Positions 38,236-46,617 of a DNA stretch of 64,000 bases are shown one piece after another; within the stretch, counting starts at the first letter, position 1, and each line of letters opens with the position of its first letter. The DNA is from Actinophytocola sp044466355 (lineage in GTDB: Bacteria; Actinomycetota; Actinomycetes; Mycobacteriales; Pseudonocardiaceae). The position numbers and the translations under genes are program-made. The stretch covers positions 248,001-312,000 of the forward strand of contig NZ_JBITMQ010000011.1 in NCBI RefSeq assembly GCF_044466355.1, written 5' to 3'. Under the pieces are notes generated by a model. The model did no database searches and was not told the origin of the DNA. It saw only the letters and a program-made list of their open reading frames with translations.

Positions 38236-38320
38236 TCCGCTGGTCCATTCGGGTCAGCGACGCGCACGGCGGGCTGACCTGCACGACGCTCGGTGGTTCG
38301 GCGGGGTAGCGTGCCTGGAC

Positions 38321-39118
38321 GTGACTGCGTCCCCACCTGCCCCGCCGCCCCAGCACGTGCGTGCTGCCTTCGGCGCGAAGGACAGCGTGCCGGAACTGGT
38401 CGGCACCGGCCCCCTGTGGCGTTGCGACGACATCGCGTTGCGACCGGTGACGAACCCGGCCGAGGCGTCGTGGGTCGCGCAGACGTTGACCGACCTGCAC
38501 GTGCCCGACCTGCGCATCGGCCGCCCGCTGCGGTCGAGCGACGGCCGGTACGTCGTCGGCGGGTGGATCGCCTTCCGCCACATCGAGGGCCGCCCGGAGC
38601 CGCGGTACGACGAGGTCGTGGCCGCCTCGCTGCGGCTGCACAAGGCGACCGCGGACCTGCCGGTGCCGCGGTTCCTGTCGTTGCGGGCCGACGTGTTCGC
38701 GATGGCCGACCGCGCCGCCTCCGGTGAGGAGGAGGCGCCGCTGAACCCGTCGCTCGGCGGGCGCCAGTTCGCCGTCATCTCCGGCGCCCGCAAGCCGTTG
38801 TCGCTGCGCCCGCAGGTGGTGCACGGCGACCTGTTCGGCAACGTCCTGTTCGCCGGGGACGCCGCACCCGGCATCGTCGACTTCGCCGCGTTCCACCGCC
38901 CCGCCGAATGGGCCGCGGCGGTGGTGGTCGTGGACGCGCTCGCCTGGGGCGGCGCGGACGAGGGCCTGCCGAAGCGGTGGTCGCACCTGGCGGAATGGCC
39001 GCAGGCGTTGCTGCACGCCCTGCTGTTCCGGCTCGCGGTGCACGCACTGCACCCGCACTCGACGGAGCAGTCGATGCGCGGCCTGGAGCGGGCCGCGCGG
39101 CAGATCACCACGTTGTAG
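38321..39118 (+). CDS. TIGR02569 family, aminoglycoside-kinase-like protein (Rv3205c-like)
   Basis: 265 residues from GTG 38321. It has a kinase-like fold with VVHGDLFGNVLFAG as catalytic loop and GIVDFAAFHRPAEW as the metal-binding strand, and an N-terminal lobe (VRAAFGAKDSVPELVGTGPL, ALRPVTNPAEASWVAQTLTD). It matches the actinobacterial family TIGR02569, whose substrate is unknown. It follows moeZ by 85 bases as in mycobacteria. Its 3' end overlaps the convergent membrane gene by 14 bases. Confidence 0.83.
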   Translation: MTASPPAPPPQHVRAAFGAKDSVPELVGTGPLWRCDDIALRPVTNPAEASWVAQTLTDLHVPDLRIGRPLRSSDGRYVVGGWIAFRHIEGRPEPRYDEVVAASLRLHKATADLPVPRFLSLRADVFAMADRAASGEEEAPLNPSLGGRQFAVISGARKPLSLRPQVVHGDLFGNVLFAGDAAPGIVDFAAFHRPAEWAAAVVVVDALAWGGADEGLPKRWSHLAEWPQALLHALLFRLAVHALHPHSTEQSMRGLERAARQITTL

Positions 39119-39632
39119 CGACCGGGCCGAACAGCGTCCACAGGTACAGCACCAGGGTTTCCAGGTGGCCGTCGAGCAGCACGAACCCGACGAGCACCGC
39201 GATGGCCGTGAGCGCCGCGGCCGCCACGGTCATCCGCTTCGGCTTCGCCAGCAGGCCCGCGACCAGCGCGAACGGCAGCCCGCCGCAGGTGTAGGCCAGG
39301 ACCAGCTGTGCGGTGTGGGAGAAGTTCGCCTCGAAGGTCACCGCGGCCGCGTAGCCCCAGCCGGCGAGCCCGCCACCCGCGACGAGGATCGTCCAGAGCA
39401 GCACGCCCCGGCCACCGCCGCGAAGCCAGCTCGCGTGCTGGGTGCGCCAGCCGATCGCGAGCAGGGCACCGCCGAGGGCGAACAGGAGCACGGCGAGCGT
39501 GAAGCGCGCCGGGCCGGACAGCAGTGCCAGCGGGAGGAACGGCAGCCCGCGCGCGTTGGCGGTGAACAGGACCGCGATGGCGCCCGTGACCGCGGAGCCG
39601 GCCAGCCACGTCAGCCCGAGCTGTCGCCACAT
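39105..39632 (-). CDS. Membrane protein, about six helices
   Basis: 175 residues, mostly hydrophobic: LTWLAGSAVTGAIAVLFTAN, PLALLSGPARFTLAVLLFAL, VLLWTILVAGGGLAGWGYAA, LVLAYTCGGLPFALVAGLLA, VAAAALTAIAVLVGFVLLDG. Only short charged loops (KPKRM, RTQHAS). No motif for a known transporter or enzyme. Function unknown. Confidence 0.72.
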   Translation of the reverse strand: MWRQLGLTWLAGSAVTGAIAVLFTANARGLPFLPLALLSGPARFTLAVLLFALGGALLAIGWRTQHASWLRGGGRGVLLWTILVAGGGLAGWGYAAAVTFEANFSHTAQLVLAYTCGGLPFALVAGLLAKPKRMTVAAAALTAIAVLVGFVLLDGHLETLVLYLWTLFGPVATTW

Positions 39633-39688
39633 GACCGGGCACTGTACTGGCCGGAGGCGGCGTACCGTTCCGTACCGGGAGGCCCGAC

Positions 39689-40669
39689 ATGCCAGCGATC
39701 ACCGCGGACACACTGACCCTGCCCCGACTCACCGTGCCGGCGGCCCCGGCGTGGCGAGAGCCGTACAAGGTGGTGACGGCGCAGAGGTTCCTGGAGGGCG
39801 AGGGTTTCCAGGTGCGGCGGCCGTTCCCCGGTGCGGACCTGGCGCTCGCGGACCCGTTCCTGCTGCTGGACCACATGGGCGCCGTCGAGTACGGCCCCGG
39901 CGAGGCGAAGGGTGCCCCGTGGCACCCGCACCGCGGCTTCGAGACCGTGACGTACATGATCGACGGCGCGTTCCAGCACACCGACTCCATCGGCGGCGGC
40001 GGCCTCATCACCGACGGCGCCACGCAGTGGATGACGGCCGGTGCGGGGATCCTCCACAACGAGATGCCGCCGCAGGAGATGGTCGCGCGCGGCGGTCTGT
40101 TCCACGGTGTGCAGCTGTGGGTCAACCTGCCTCGCGCGCTGAAGATGACCACGCCGCGCTACCAGGACATCCACGCCACCGACGCGGTACTGCTGTCGAG
40201 CGACGACGGTGGTGCCCTGGTGCGCGTGATCGCCGGTGCGGTGGACGGCCACGACGGTCCGGGCGTGACGCACTCGCCGATCACGTACCTGCACGCGACG
40301 GTCAGCCCGGGCGCGCGGCTGGCGATGCCGTGGCCCGCGGACTACAACGCGCTGGTGTACGTGCTGTCCGGCCGCGGCGAGGCCGGGTCCGACCGGCGTC
40401 CGCTGGAGGAGGGGCAGCTGGCCGTGTTCGGTCCGGGGGACGCGCTGTCGGTCCAGGCGTCGCCGTCGCAGCCGGCCGGCTCGGCGGCGTGGGAGGTCCT
40501 GGTGCTGGGCGGCGCCCCGATCAACGAGCCGGTCGCCCGCTACGGCCCGTTCGTGATGAACACGCGCGAGGAGATCGTCCAGGCGTTCGAGGACTTCCAG
40601 GCGGGTCGCCTGGGCCAGATCCCGGCGGAGCACCTGGCACACCGCACCTCGGCGGACGACGCACTGTGA
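39689..40669 (+). CDS. Pirin family bicupin
   Basis: 326 residues with two cupin domains. The N-terminal metal site is HPHRGFETVTYMIDGAFQH with the pirin pattern HxHx(n)E, followed by WMTAGAGILHNEMP. Pirins bind iron and act as redox-sensitive regulators or quercetinase-like dioxygenases; which applies here is not known. ATG 39689 is 57 bases from the divergent membrane gene. A family B repeat starts about 40 bases after its stop. Confidence 0.9.
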   Translation: MPAITADTLTLPRLTVPAAPAWREPYKVVTAQRFLEGEGFQVRRPFPGADLALADPFLLLDHMGAVEYGPGEAKGAPWHPHRGFETVTYMIDGAFQHTDSIGGGGLITDGATQWMTAGAGILHNEMPPQEMVARGGLFHGVQLWVNLPRALKMTTPRYQDIHATDAVLLSSDDGGALVRVIAGAVDGHDGPGVTHSPITYLHATVSPGARLAMPWPADYNALVYVLSGRGEAGSDRRPLEEGQLAVFGPGDALSVQASPSQPAGSAAWEVLVLGGAPINEPVARYGPFVMNTREEIVQAFEDFQAGRLGQIPAEHLAHRTSADDAL

Positions 40670-40707
40670 CCGAGGCCCGGCATCCTGCCTGACCTGCGAG
40701 GGCCGGG

Positions 40708-40860
40708 TTGTCCACAGGTGCTTCGGTTGTCCACAGCTGACCGCTCGCGCCCTGGTTCCGTCGGTGGGTACCGGTAGACTGGCATGGCGGGTGGCCCCCG
40801 GGATCGGGTGGGGGTTGAGGTTACGTACTGGGCGGCGAATTTTCGCGATTTTCGCTGGTC
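40708..40860 (+). repeat. Family B repeat with paired DnaA-box-like motifs, copy 1
   Basis: Two TTGTCCACA boxes (40708-40716, 40727-40735) lie 19 bases apart. After about 40 less conserved bases come GGTAGACTGGCATGGCGGGT, GGCCCCCGGGATCGGGTGGG, GTTGAGGTTACGTACTGGG and TTTTCGCTGGTC. Copies 2 and 3 at 50630 and 62096 share all of these blocks in the same order and orientation. The element lies between the convergent pirin gene and the 72-codon gene. Confidence 0.85.
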
Positions 40861-41077
40861 AGGGGTGTTGTTCCGGTGCTTGACGCCCAGTGCGGGAGTC
40901 TGGTCGCGTGCGGCCACATGACCTCAAGCGGGCTTCACCCGTCAGGCGACCCAGTGCCCGGTCGGTGGGTGGGGTGGGTTCGCCCTTGAACCGGCGGGAC
41001 CAGCGCGCTACCAAGCGCGCCAGTCGGATTTCCGATTCCCGCGTCGGTGGCTGGGTCAGCACCGTCGGTACGTACAT
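40859..41077 (-). CDS. Possible 72-residue protein under an ECF42-type promoter
   Basis: ATG 41077 on the minus strand follows a strong AGAGGAGAA Shine-Dalgarno. The product reads MYVPTVLTQPPTRESEIRLA, then RLVARWSRRFKGEPTPPTDR and a basic tail rich in Arg, Thr and Pro. It has no membrane helix and I do not recognise it. Its upstream region has GGTCGA, 16 bases, CGTC on its own strand, nearly the ECF42 promoter pattern, and ATG lies 26 bases after the CGTC. Its 3' end overlaps the last bases of the family B repeat. Confidence 0.5.
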   Translation of the reverse strand: MYVPTVLTQPPTRESEIRLARLVARWSRRFKGEPTPPTDRALGRLTGEARLRSCGRTRPDSRTGRQAPEQHP

Positions 41078-41102
41078 CGTGTTCTCCTCTCCGCACCCCC
41101 TC

Positions 41103-41128
41103 GACGCCGCCCTTCGCCGAAATCGACC
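41103..41128 (-). promoter_or_regulatory. Candidate ECF42 promoter towards the 72-residue gene
   Basis: On the minus strand, GGTCGA (41128-41123), a 16-base spacer, and CGTC (41106-41103). It differs at one base in the -35 box from the plus-strand promoter 11 bases away. The two share an AAATCGAC/GTCGATTT inverted repeat (41120-41127 and 41140-41147). Confidence 0.5.
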
Positions 41129-41138
41129 GTCGTGTGCC

Positions 41139-41164
41139 TGTCGATTTGCGGCGGTGGCCGCGTC
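41139..41164 (+). promoter_or_regulatory. Candidate ECF42 promoter of the DGPF/sigma operon
   Basis: TGTCGA (41139-41144), a 16-base spacer, and CGTC (41161-41164). From memory, ECF42 sigma factors recognise TGTCGA in the -35 and CG(A/T)C in the -10 region, so this is a full match. It lies 46 bases ahead of the first DGPF gene, in an operon whose third gene is an ECF42-type sigma factor; autoregulation is implied. Confidence 0.7.
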
Positions 41165-41209
41165 GTGGGGGTGGGAGGCTGCACAGTGCAGCCGGACTTG
41201 GAGGTACAC

Positions 41210-41548
41210 GTGCGGTACATGTTGATGATCAGCAGCGACGGGTCCGATCTCGCCAGTCCGTCCGAGATCGACGTCCAGCCCGCGTTCACGGCCTGGCTGG
41301 TCGACGTCGAGGCCCGTGGCGCGCGGCGGGTCGGCACGCTCCTGCGGCCACCGGACGAGGCGGTCACCGTGCGGGTCCGGGACGGGCGCGCGCTGCGGTC
41401 CGACGGGCCTTTCGCCGAGACCAAGGAGTGGATCGGCGGCGTCGAGGTCCTCGAGTGCGCCGACCTCGATGAGGCCATCGCCATCGCGTCCACCCACCCG
41501 GCCGCCGGCCGGTTCCCCATCGAGATCCGGCCGTTCTGGGAGGAATGA
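41210..41548 (+). CDS. YCII/DGPF domain protein, first of operon
   Basis: 112 residues from GTG 41210, chosen for GGAGG 5-6 bases upstream. A ferredoxin-like YCII fold with RYMLMISSDGSDL at the start, SDGPFAETKEWIGGVEVLEC carrying the DGPF signature, and ADLDEAIAIASTHPAA. DGPF proteins are the standard partners of ECF42 sigma factors; their biochemical role is unknown. The next gene starts within its stop (ATGATG overlapping TGA). Confidence 0.88.
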   Translation: MRYMLMISSDGSDLASPSEIDVQPAFTAWLVDVEARGARRVGTLLRPPDEAVTVRVRDGRALRSDGPFAETKEWIGGVEVLECADLDEAIAIASTHPAAGRFPIEIRPFWEE

Positions 41549-41856
41549 TGCGTTTCCTGATGTTCGTGTGCGCCGACCCCGAGCTGACCGGCGAGGGCGA
41601 CCCCACCGAGTGGCTCACCTCGACGGGGGAGCGCCGCCTCGAAGGCAGCCGGTTGCGGCCGGTCAGCGACGCCACCACCCTGTGGCCCAAGGAGGGCGGC
41701 ACCTTCGTCTCCGACGGGCCCTTCGCCGAGACCAAGGAATACATCGCGGGCTACGACCTCATCGAGTGCGCCGACCTCGACGAGGCCATCGACATCGCCG
41801 CGAAGCACCCCGTGGCGAAGTTCGGCGCGATCGAGCTGCGACCCGTATGGCCGTGA
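41545..41856 (+). CDS. YCII/DGPF domain protein, second of operon
   Basis: 103 residues: MMRFLMFVCADPELTGEGDP, VSDGPFAETKEYIAGYDLIE, CADLDEAIDIAAKHPVAKF. It is clearly paralogous to the preceding gene (shared DGPFAETKE and CADLDEAI blocks). It overlaps the upstream stop and its own stop overlaps the sigma factor start by 10 bases, so the three genes are tightly coupled. Confidence 0.88.
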   Translation: MMRFLMFVCADPELTGEGDPTEWLTSTGERRLEGSRLRPVSDATTLWPKEGGTFVSDGPFAETKEYIAGYDLIECADLDEAIDIAAKHPVAKFGAIELRPVWP

Positions 41857-43061
41857 CCGCCGCCGTCGACGAGGCCTTCCGCACAGAGTGGGGGCGGGTC
41901 GTCGCCACCCTGATCCGCCTCACCGGTGACTGGGACCTCGCCGAGGAATGCGCGGCCGACGCGTTCGCGCGTGCACTGGACACCTGGCCCCGGGACGGCG
42001 TGCCGCGCCGGCCCGGGACGTGGCTCACCACGGCCGCACGCAACCGGGCGCTGGACCGCATCCGGCGCGGCGCCGCCGAGTCCGGCCGCCTGCGGCAGCT
42101 CGCGCCGCTCGTCGACGACGACCCGCCGCCGGACGAGGAGGACGCCGTCCCGGACGACCGGCTGCGGCTCATGTTCACCTGCTGCCACCCCGCGCTGCCG
42201 CTCGAAGCGCAGGTCGCGCTGACGCTGCGCACGCTCGCCGGCCTCACGACACTGGAGATCGCGCGGGCGTTCCTCGTGCCGGAGGCGACGATGGCGCAGC
42301 GGCTGGTCCGCGCGAAGCGGAAGATCCGCAACGCCCGCATCCCGTACCGGGTGCCGCCAGCCGAACTCCTGCCGGAACGCATGGCAGGCGTCCTCGGCGT
42401 GCTGTACCTGCTGTTCAACGAGGGCTACTCGACGGAACGCGGTGAACTGGCGGAGGAGGCGATCCGGCTGGCGCGCGTGCTCGTGGAGCTGCTGCCCGAT
42501 CCGGAGGCCGGTGGGCTGCTCGCGTTGATGCTGTTCCAGGAGTCCCGCCGGGCCGCGCGGACGGGGGACGGCGAACTGGTCACGCTCGCCGAGCAGGACC
42601 GCTCGCGCTGGGACCACGCCATGATCGACGAAGGGGTCGCGGTGCTCGACGAGATGTTCGCGGCGCCGGGGCCGTACCAGCTGCAGGCGGCGATCGCGGC
42701 GTGTCACGCGACCGCGCGGCACGCGGCGGACACCGACTGGCGGCGCATCGCGGACCTGTACGACCTGGTGTCGCGGATGAGCCCGTCACCGGTCGTGTCG
42801 TTGAACCGGGCGGTCGCGGTGGCGGAGGTCGACGGACCCGCGGCGGGACTCGCGCTCGTGGACGGCCTTCGCGACGAGCTGAAGGGCTACCACCTGCTGG
42901 CGGCGACCCGTGCCGACCTGCTGCGCAGGCTCGACCGGCACGAGGAGGCCCGCGCGGCCTACGAGGAAGCCGTCGCCCAGGCGCCGACGGACGCGGAACG
43001 CCGCTTTCTGGCTCGCCGCCTCGCCGGGCTTACGGCTGCCAGCGGTACTTCCGCATGCTGA
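41847..43061 (+). CDS. ECF42-type sigma factor with TPR-like C-terminal domain
   Basis: 404 residues from ATG 41847. Sigma region 2: FRTEWGRVVATLIRLTGDWD, LAEECAADAFARAL; region 4: LPLEAQVALTLRTLAGLTTL, EIARAFLVPEATMAQRLVRA. An extension of about 200 residues (LYLLFNEGYSTERGELAEEA, SRMSPSPVVSLNRAVAVAEV) is the helical TPR-like domain diagnostic of ECF42 (DUF6596). In this group the extension, not an anti-sigma factor, is needed for activity. The operon has two DGPF genes upstream and an ECF42-type promoter. Its 3' end overlaps the convergent ATL gene by 32 bases. Confidence 0.92.
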   Translation: MAVTAAVDEAFRTEWGRVVATLIRLTGDWDLAEECAADAFARALDTWPRDGVPRRPGTWLTTAARNRALDRIRRGAAESGRLRQLAPLVDDDPPPDEEDAVPDDRLRLMFTCCHPALPLEAQVALTLRTLAGLTTLEIARAFLVPEATMAQRLVRAKRKIRNARIPYRVPPAELLPERMAGVLGVLYLLFNEGYSTERGELAEEAIRLARVLVELLPDPEAGGLLALMLFQESRRAARTGDGELVTLAEQDRSRWDHAMIDEGVAVLDEMFAAPGPYQLQAAIAACHATARHAADTDWRRIADLYDLVSRMSPSPVVSLNRAVAVAEVDGPAAGLALVDGLRDELKGYHLLAATRADLLRRLDRHEEARAAYEEAVAQAPTDAERRFLARRLAGLTAASGTSAC

Positions 43062-43320
43062 CCTTCTCGCCGTCCGCCAGTACGCCCTCGGCTCGTAGCA
43101 GTTCCAGTTGTCGGCGGGCGAGGCCCGGTGCCGGGGTGCCGTTGGCGCGCAGTACGCGGTGCCACGGCAGGTCGTGGCCGTCCTCCGACAGGATCCGGCC
43201 CACCAGTCGCGGGGTGGGGGCCGACGCCATCGCCGCGATGTCGCCGTATGACGCCACCTGGCCACTCGGGATCGACTTGATGATCTCCCGTACGCGCTCG
43301 TGCAGTTCCTCCGACACCAC
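43030..43320 (-). CDS. Alkyltransferase-like DNA-binding protein (ATL)
   Basis: 96 residues of the MGMT C-terminal fold (Rv3204-like). The DNA-binding part VREIIKSIPSGQVASYGDIA and RLVGRILSEDG are conserved, but the acceptor motif is PWHRVL at residues 52-57, with Trp in place of the reactive Cys. This is the hallmark of ATL proteins, which bind O6-alkylguanine without repairing it and recruit excision repair. GTG at 43320 or 43317; no clear Shine-Dalgarno. It is divergent from adnA and the start regions are close together. Confidence 0.88.
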   Translation of the reverse strand: MVSEELHERVREIIKSIPSGQVASYGDIAAMASAPTPRLVGRILSEDGHDLPWHRVLRANGTPAPGLARRQLELLRAEGVLADGEKVSMRKYRWQP

Positions 43321-43383
43321 GGACGCAAGTATGACGGCGTGCCGCCCGCGACCTCGTTCGCCCGGCGTGGTTCCATCGTCGAC

Positions 43384-46300
43384 GTGGTCGTCACGAGCAT
43401 GCCGGGACCTCGGCTCGTTCGCCGGCCGGTTGCACCCCGCGCGCCGTCCCGGTGGGAACCGGCCGCGCGAGGCGTGCTCGAGGGTGCCCGCGGTTTCGTC
43501 CGCGTGCTCGGTGGGCCGGGGACCGGGAAGACCACGCTGCTCATCGAGGCCGCTGCCCACCGGATCCTTCACGGTGGGGTCGACCCCGAGCAGTTGCTCG
43601 TCATCACCCACAACCGGCGGGCCGCGAAGGAGGTTCGTGCCGGGGTCGCGCGGCTGATCACCGAGCACGACGACACCGACGACGTGCCGCGCACCGTGCG
43701 GGAACCCCTCGTCCGGACCGTGCACTCCTACGCGTTCTCGGTCCTCCGGCTCCACGCGCAGCTGCGGGACGTGCCGGGGCCACGGCTGTTGTCCGGGCCG
43801 GAGCAGGACGCGGTCGTCCGTGAGCTGCTCGCCGGTGACGTCGAGGACGAGGTCGGGTACTGGCCGGAGCGGCTCCGGCAGGCGCTCACCGTGCCCGGTT
43901 TCGCCGAGGAACTGCGTGACCTGATGCTCCGCGCCGCCGAACGCGGGCTCGGGCCCGAGGACCTGATCCGGGTCGGCAAGGAGGCCAAGCAGCCCGAGTG
44001 GGTCGCGGCAGGGCGGTTCGCGCGCCAGTACGAGCAGGTCACCCTGCTCTCCGGGGCGGCCGACAGTGCCGTGGCCCAGGAGTCCGCGCCCGCGCTCGAC
44101 GCCGCCGAGCTGGTCGCCGGGGCGCTCCTCGCCTTCGACACCGACGCCGACCTCGTCGCCGCCGAGCGGCGGCGGGTGCGGCACCTGCTCGTCGACGACG
44201 CGCAGCACCTCGACCCGCTCCAGTACCAGCTGCTCGCCCGGCTCGGGTTCGCCGCCGAGGAGTTCGTTCTCGCCGGGGACCCCGACCAGGCCGTGTTCTC
44301 GTTCCGCGGGTCCGACCCTCGGCTGCTCGCCGACACCGAACCCGACGGCGGCACCGTCGTACTGCGCCTCTCGCACCGCATGGCGCCCGCGGTGCGGGAG
44401 GCCGTCGCCCGGCTCGCCGCGCGGCTGCCCGGCTCCGCGCCGCAGCGGCCGATGCCGAATGAACAGGCTGGTGAGCAGGTCGAGAACTCGCGCAAGAACG
44501 GCAGCGCCGAGGTCCGGCTGCACACCACCGAGGCCGCGGAGGCGGCGTGGATCGCCGACCAGTTCCGGCGGGCGCACCTCATCGACGGTGTGCCCTGGTC
44601 GGAGATGGCCGTCCTGTGCCGGTCGGTCACGCGGTCCGCTCCCGTGCTCTACCGCGCGCTCTCCGCCGCGGGTGTGCCGGTCACCACCGACGCCGACGAA
44701 CTGCCGCTCGCCCGCCAGCCCGCGGTGCGACCGTTCCTCGTGCTGCTGCGGGTCGCCGCGCACCCTCGCCTGCTCGACCCCGAACGCGCGGAGATGCTGC
44801 TGACCAGCCAGTTCGGTGGTGCCGACCCGCTGGCCGTGCGTCGGCTGCGTCGCGGGCTGCGCAAGCTCGAACTCGCCGCCGGGCACGACCGGCCGTCCGA
44901 CGAGCTGATCGTCGAGGTCCTCCAGTCCGAGGATCTCCTCGCCGCACTCGACGACGCCGAGGCCGTCAGCGTCCGCCGCGTCGCCGGGCTGCTCGCCACC
45001 GCGCGCGAGGCCATCGCCGACAACGTCGGCATCGAGCAGGTGCTCTGGCTCGTGTGGCAGCAGAGCGGGCTCGAGTCGCGGTGGGCCGCGCAGTCACAGC
45101 GCGGCGGAACCCTTGGCGCGCAAGCGGACCGCGACCTCGACGCGATCGTCGGCCTCTTCCACACCGCCGCCCGCTACGCCGACCGGCTGCCCGGCGCCGG
45201 CGTCACCGGCTTCGCGGACTTCCTTGCCTCCCAACGCATCGTGGGTGACACGCTCGCCCCGTCCGCGCAGCGCGACGACGTCGTCTCCGTGCTCACCGCG
45301 CACGGCGCCGTCGGTCGCGAGTGGACGGTCGTGGCCGTGCTCGGCGTCCAGGAGGGCACCTGGCCGGACCTGCGGCTGCGTGGCTCCTTCCTCGGCGTCG
45401 AACGACTCGTCGACCGGCTGTCGGGCGTGGAGGAGTCCCAGCAGCTGTCCGCGATCGCGCCGCTGCTCGCGGAGGAACGCAGGCTGCTGCTCGTCGCCGC
45501 GAGCCGCGCACGCCACAAGCTGCTCGTGTCCGCCATCCGCGGCGAGGACGAGCAGCCGTCCCGGTTCCTCGCCGAACTGTCCGGTGTGGACATCGAGGAG
45601 CTGGCGGACGCCGGCAGGCCCACGTCGCTCGGCGGCACCCGGCGCGCACTCGTGCTCGCGGACCTCGTCGGCGACCTGCGCCGCGCGGTCGCCGACCCGG
45701 ACGCGTCCGACGACCGCAGGCGCCGCGCCGCCCGCCAGCTCGCCCGCCTCGCCGAGGCCGGGGTGCCCGGCGCGCACCCGGACAGCTGGTACGGCCTGGC
45801 CGACCTGTCCACCGCGAACCCGTTGCGGGACAAGCGGGAACGCGTCACCGTCTCACCGTCCAACGTCGAGACGCTCGCCAAGTGCCCGCTGCGCTGGATG
45901 GTCGAACGGCACGGCGGCACCGACCCCGCCGAGCTCGCGTCGATCACCGGCGTGCTCGTCCACGCGCTCGCGCAGGCCGCCGCCTCCGGCGCCGACGAGG
46001 TGCACCTGCGGGCCGAGCTTGACCGCGCGTGGGACGCCGTCGACGCGGGCGCGCCGTGGTTCTCGCGGCGGGAACGTCAGCGGGTACACGCCATGTTGGA
46101 CACCTTCCTTTCCTGGATGGCCGCCACCCGCGGTGAACTGACGCAGGTCGCGGTCGAGCACGACTTCGCCGTCGACATCCCCGAGACCGAACCCCCGGTC
46201 CACGTCCGCGGCCGCGTCGACCGGCTCGAGGTCGACAACGACGGCCGTCCCGTGGTCGTCGACGTGAAGACCGGCAAGAACGTGGTGAGTGAGGCCGACG

Positions 46301-46617
46301 CGCGCGAACACCCGCAGCTCGCCGTCTACCAGCTCGCCGCCGCCTACGGCGCGTTCGCCCAGCTCGGTCTGGACCGCGAACCCGGCGGTGCGCGGCTGTT
46401 GTACGTCGCCAAGGCCAACCGGAAGAAGGCGGCGACCGAACGCAACCAGGACCCGGTCGGCGAGGACGGCGTGAAGCACTGGACCGGCGTGGTCGCCGAC
46501 GCGGCCGCCGCCAGCACCGGACCCGAGTACCTGGCCAGGCAGAACCCGGACTGCCCGCGTTGCCCGGTCCGGACCAGCTGCCCCATGCACGCCAGCGGGC
46601 GGCAGGTCCCGGAGTGA
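43384..46617 (+). CDS. adnA: AdnA subunit of AdnAB helicase-nuclease (Rv3202c-like)
   Basis: About 1077 residues. AdnAB resects double-strand breaks in actinobacteria in place of RecBCD/AddAB. UvrD-type motifs: Walker A GGPGTGKTT (43-51), II HLLVDDAQHLDP, III AGDPDQAVFSFRG, IV LRLSHRM, and later AHGAVGREWTVVAVLGVQEG. The C-terminal RecB-like nuclease has GRVDRLEVDNDGRPVVVDVK with catalytic Asp, Asp, Lys. Cysteines at AKCPLRWM and PDCPRCPVRTSC suggest an Fe-S cluster. GTG 43384 is one of several possible starts (43339, ATG 43399). Its stop overlaps adnB. Confidence 0.92.
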   Translation: MVVTSMPGPRLVRRPVAPRAPSRWEPAARGVLEGARGFVRVLGGPGTGKTTLLIEAAAHRILHGGVDPEQLLVITHNRRAAKEVRAGVARLITEHDDTDDVPRTVREPLVRTVHSYAFSVLRLHAQLRDVPGPRLLSGPEQDAVVRELLAGDVEDEVGYWPERLRQALTVPGFAEELRDLMLRAAERGLGPEDLIRVGKEAKQPEWVAAGRFARQYEQVTLLSGAADSAVAQESAPALDAAELVAGALLAFDTDADLVAAERRRVRHLLVDDAQHLDPLQYQLLARLGFAAEEFVLAGDPDQAVFSFRGSDPRLLADTEPDGGTVVLRLSHRMAPAVREAVARLAARLPGSAPQRPMPNEQAGEQVENSRKNGSAEVRLHTTEAAEAAWIADQFRRAHLIDGVPWSEMAVLCRSVTRSAPVLYRALSAAGVPVTTDADELPLARQPAVRPFLVLLRVAAHPRLLDPERAEMLLTSQFGGADPLAVRRLRRGLRKLELAAGHDRPSDELIVEVLQSEDLLAALDDAEAVSVRRVAGLLATAREAIADNVGIEQVLWLVWQQSGLESRWAAQSQRGGTLGAQADRDLDAIVGLFHTAARYADRLPGAGVTGFADFLASQRIVGDTLAPSAQRDDVVSVLTAHGAVGREWTVVAVLGVQEGTWPDLRLRGSFLGVERLVDRLSGVEESQQLSAIAPLLAEERRLLLVAASRARHKLLVSAIRGEDEQPSRFLAELSGVDIEELADAGRPTSLGGTRRALVLADLVGDLRRAVADPDASDDRRRRAARQLARLAEAGVPGAHPDSWYGLADLSTANPLRDKRERVTVSPSNVETLAKCPLRWMVERHGGTDPAELASITGVLVHALAQAAASGADEVHLRAELDRAWDAVDAGAPWFSRRERQRVHAMLDTFLSWMAATRGELTQVAVEHDFAVDIPETEPPVHVRGRVDRLEVDNDGRPVVVDVKTGKNVVSEADAREHPQLAVYQLAAAYGAFAQLGLDREPGGARLLYVAKANRKKAATERNQDPVGEDGVKHWTGVVADAAAASTGPEYLARQNPDCPRCPVRTSCPMHASGRQVPE

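Noticed and set aside
40708..40860. Family B repeat as a replication origin
   Set aside because: DnaA-box-like motifs are present, but there are only two per site, no dnaA or dnaN neighbours, no A+T-rich unwinding region, and three dispersed copies exist.
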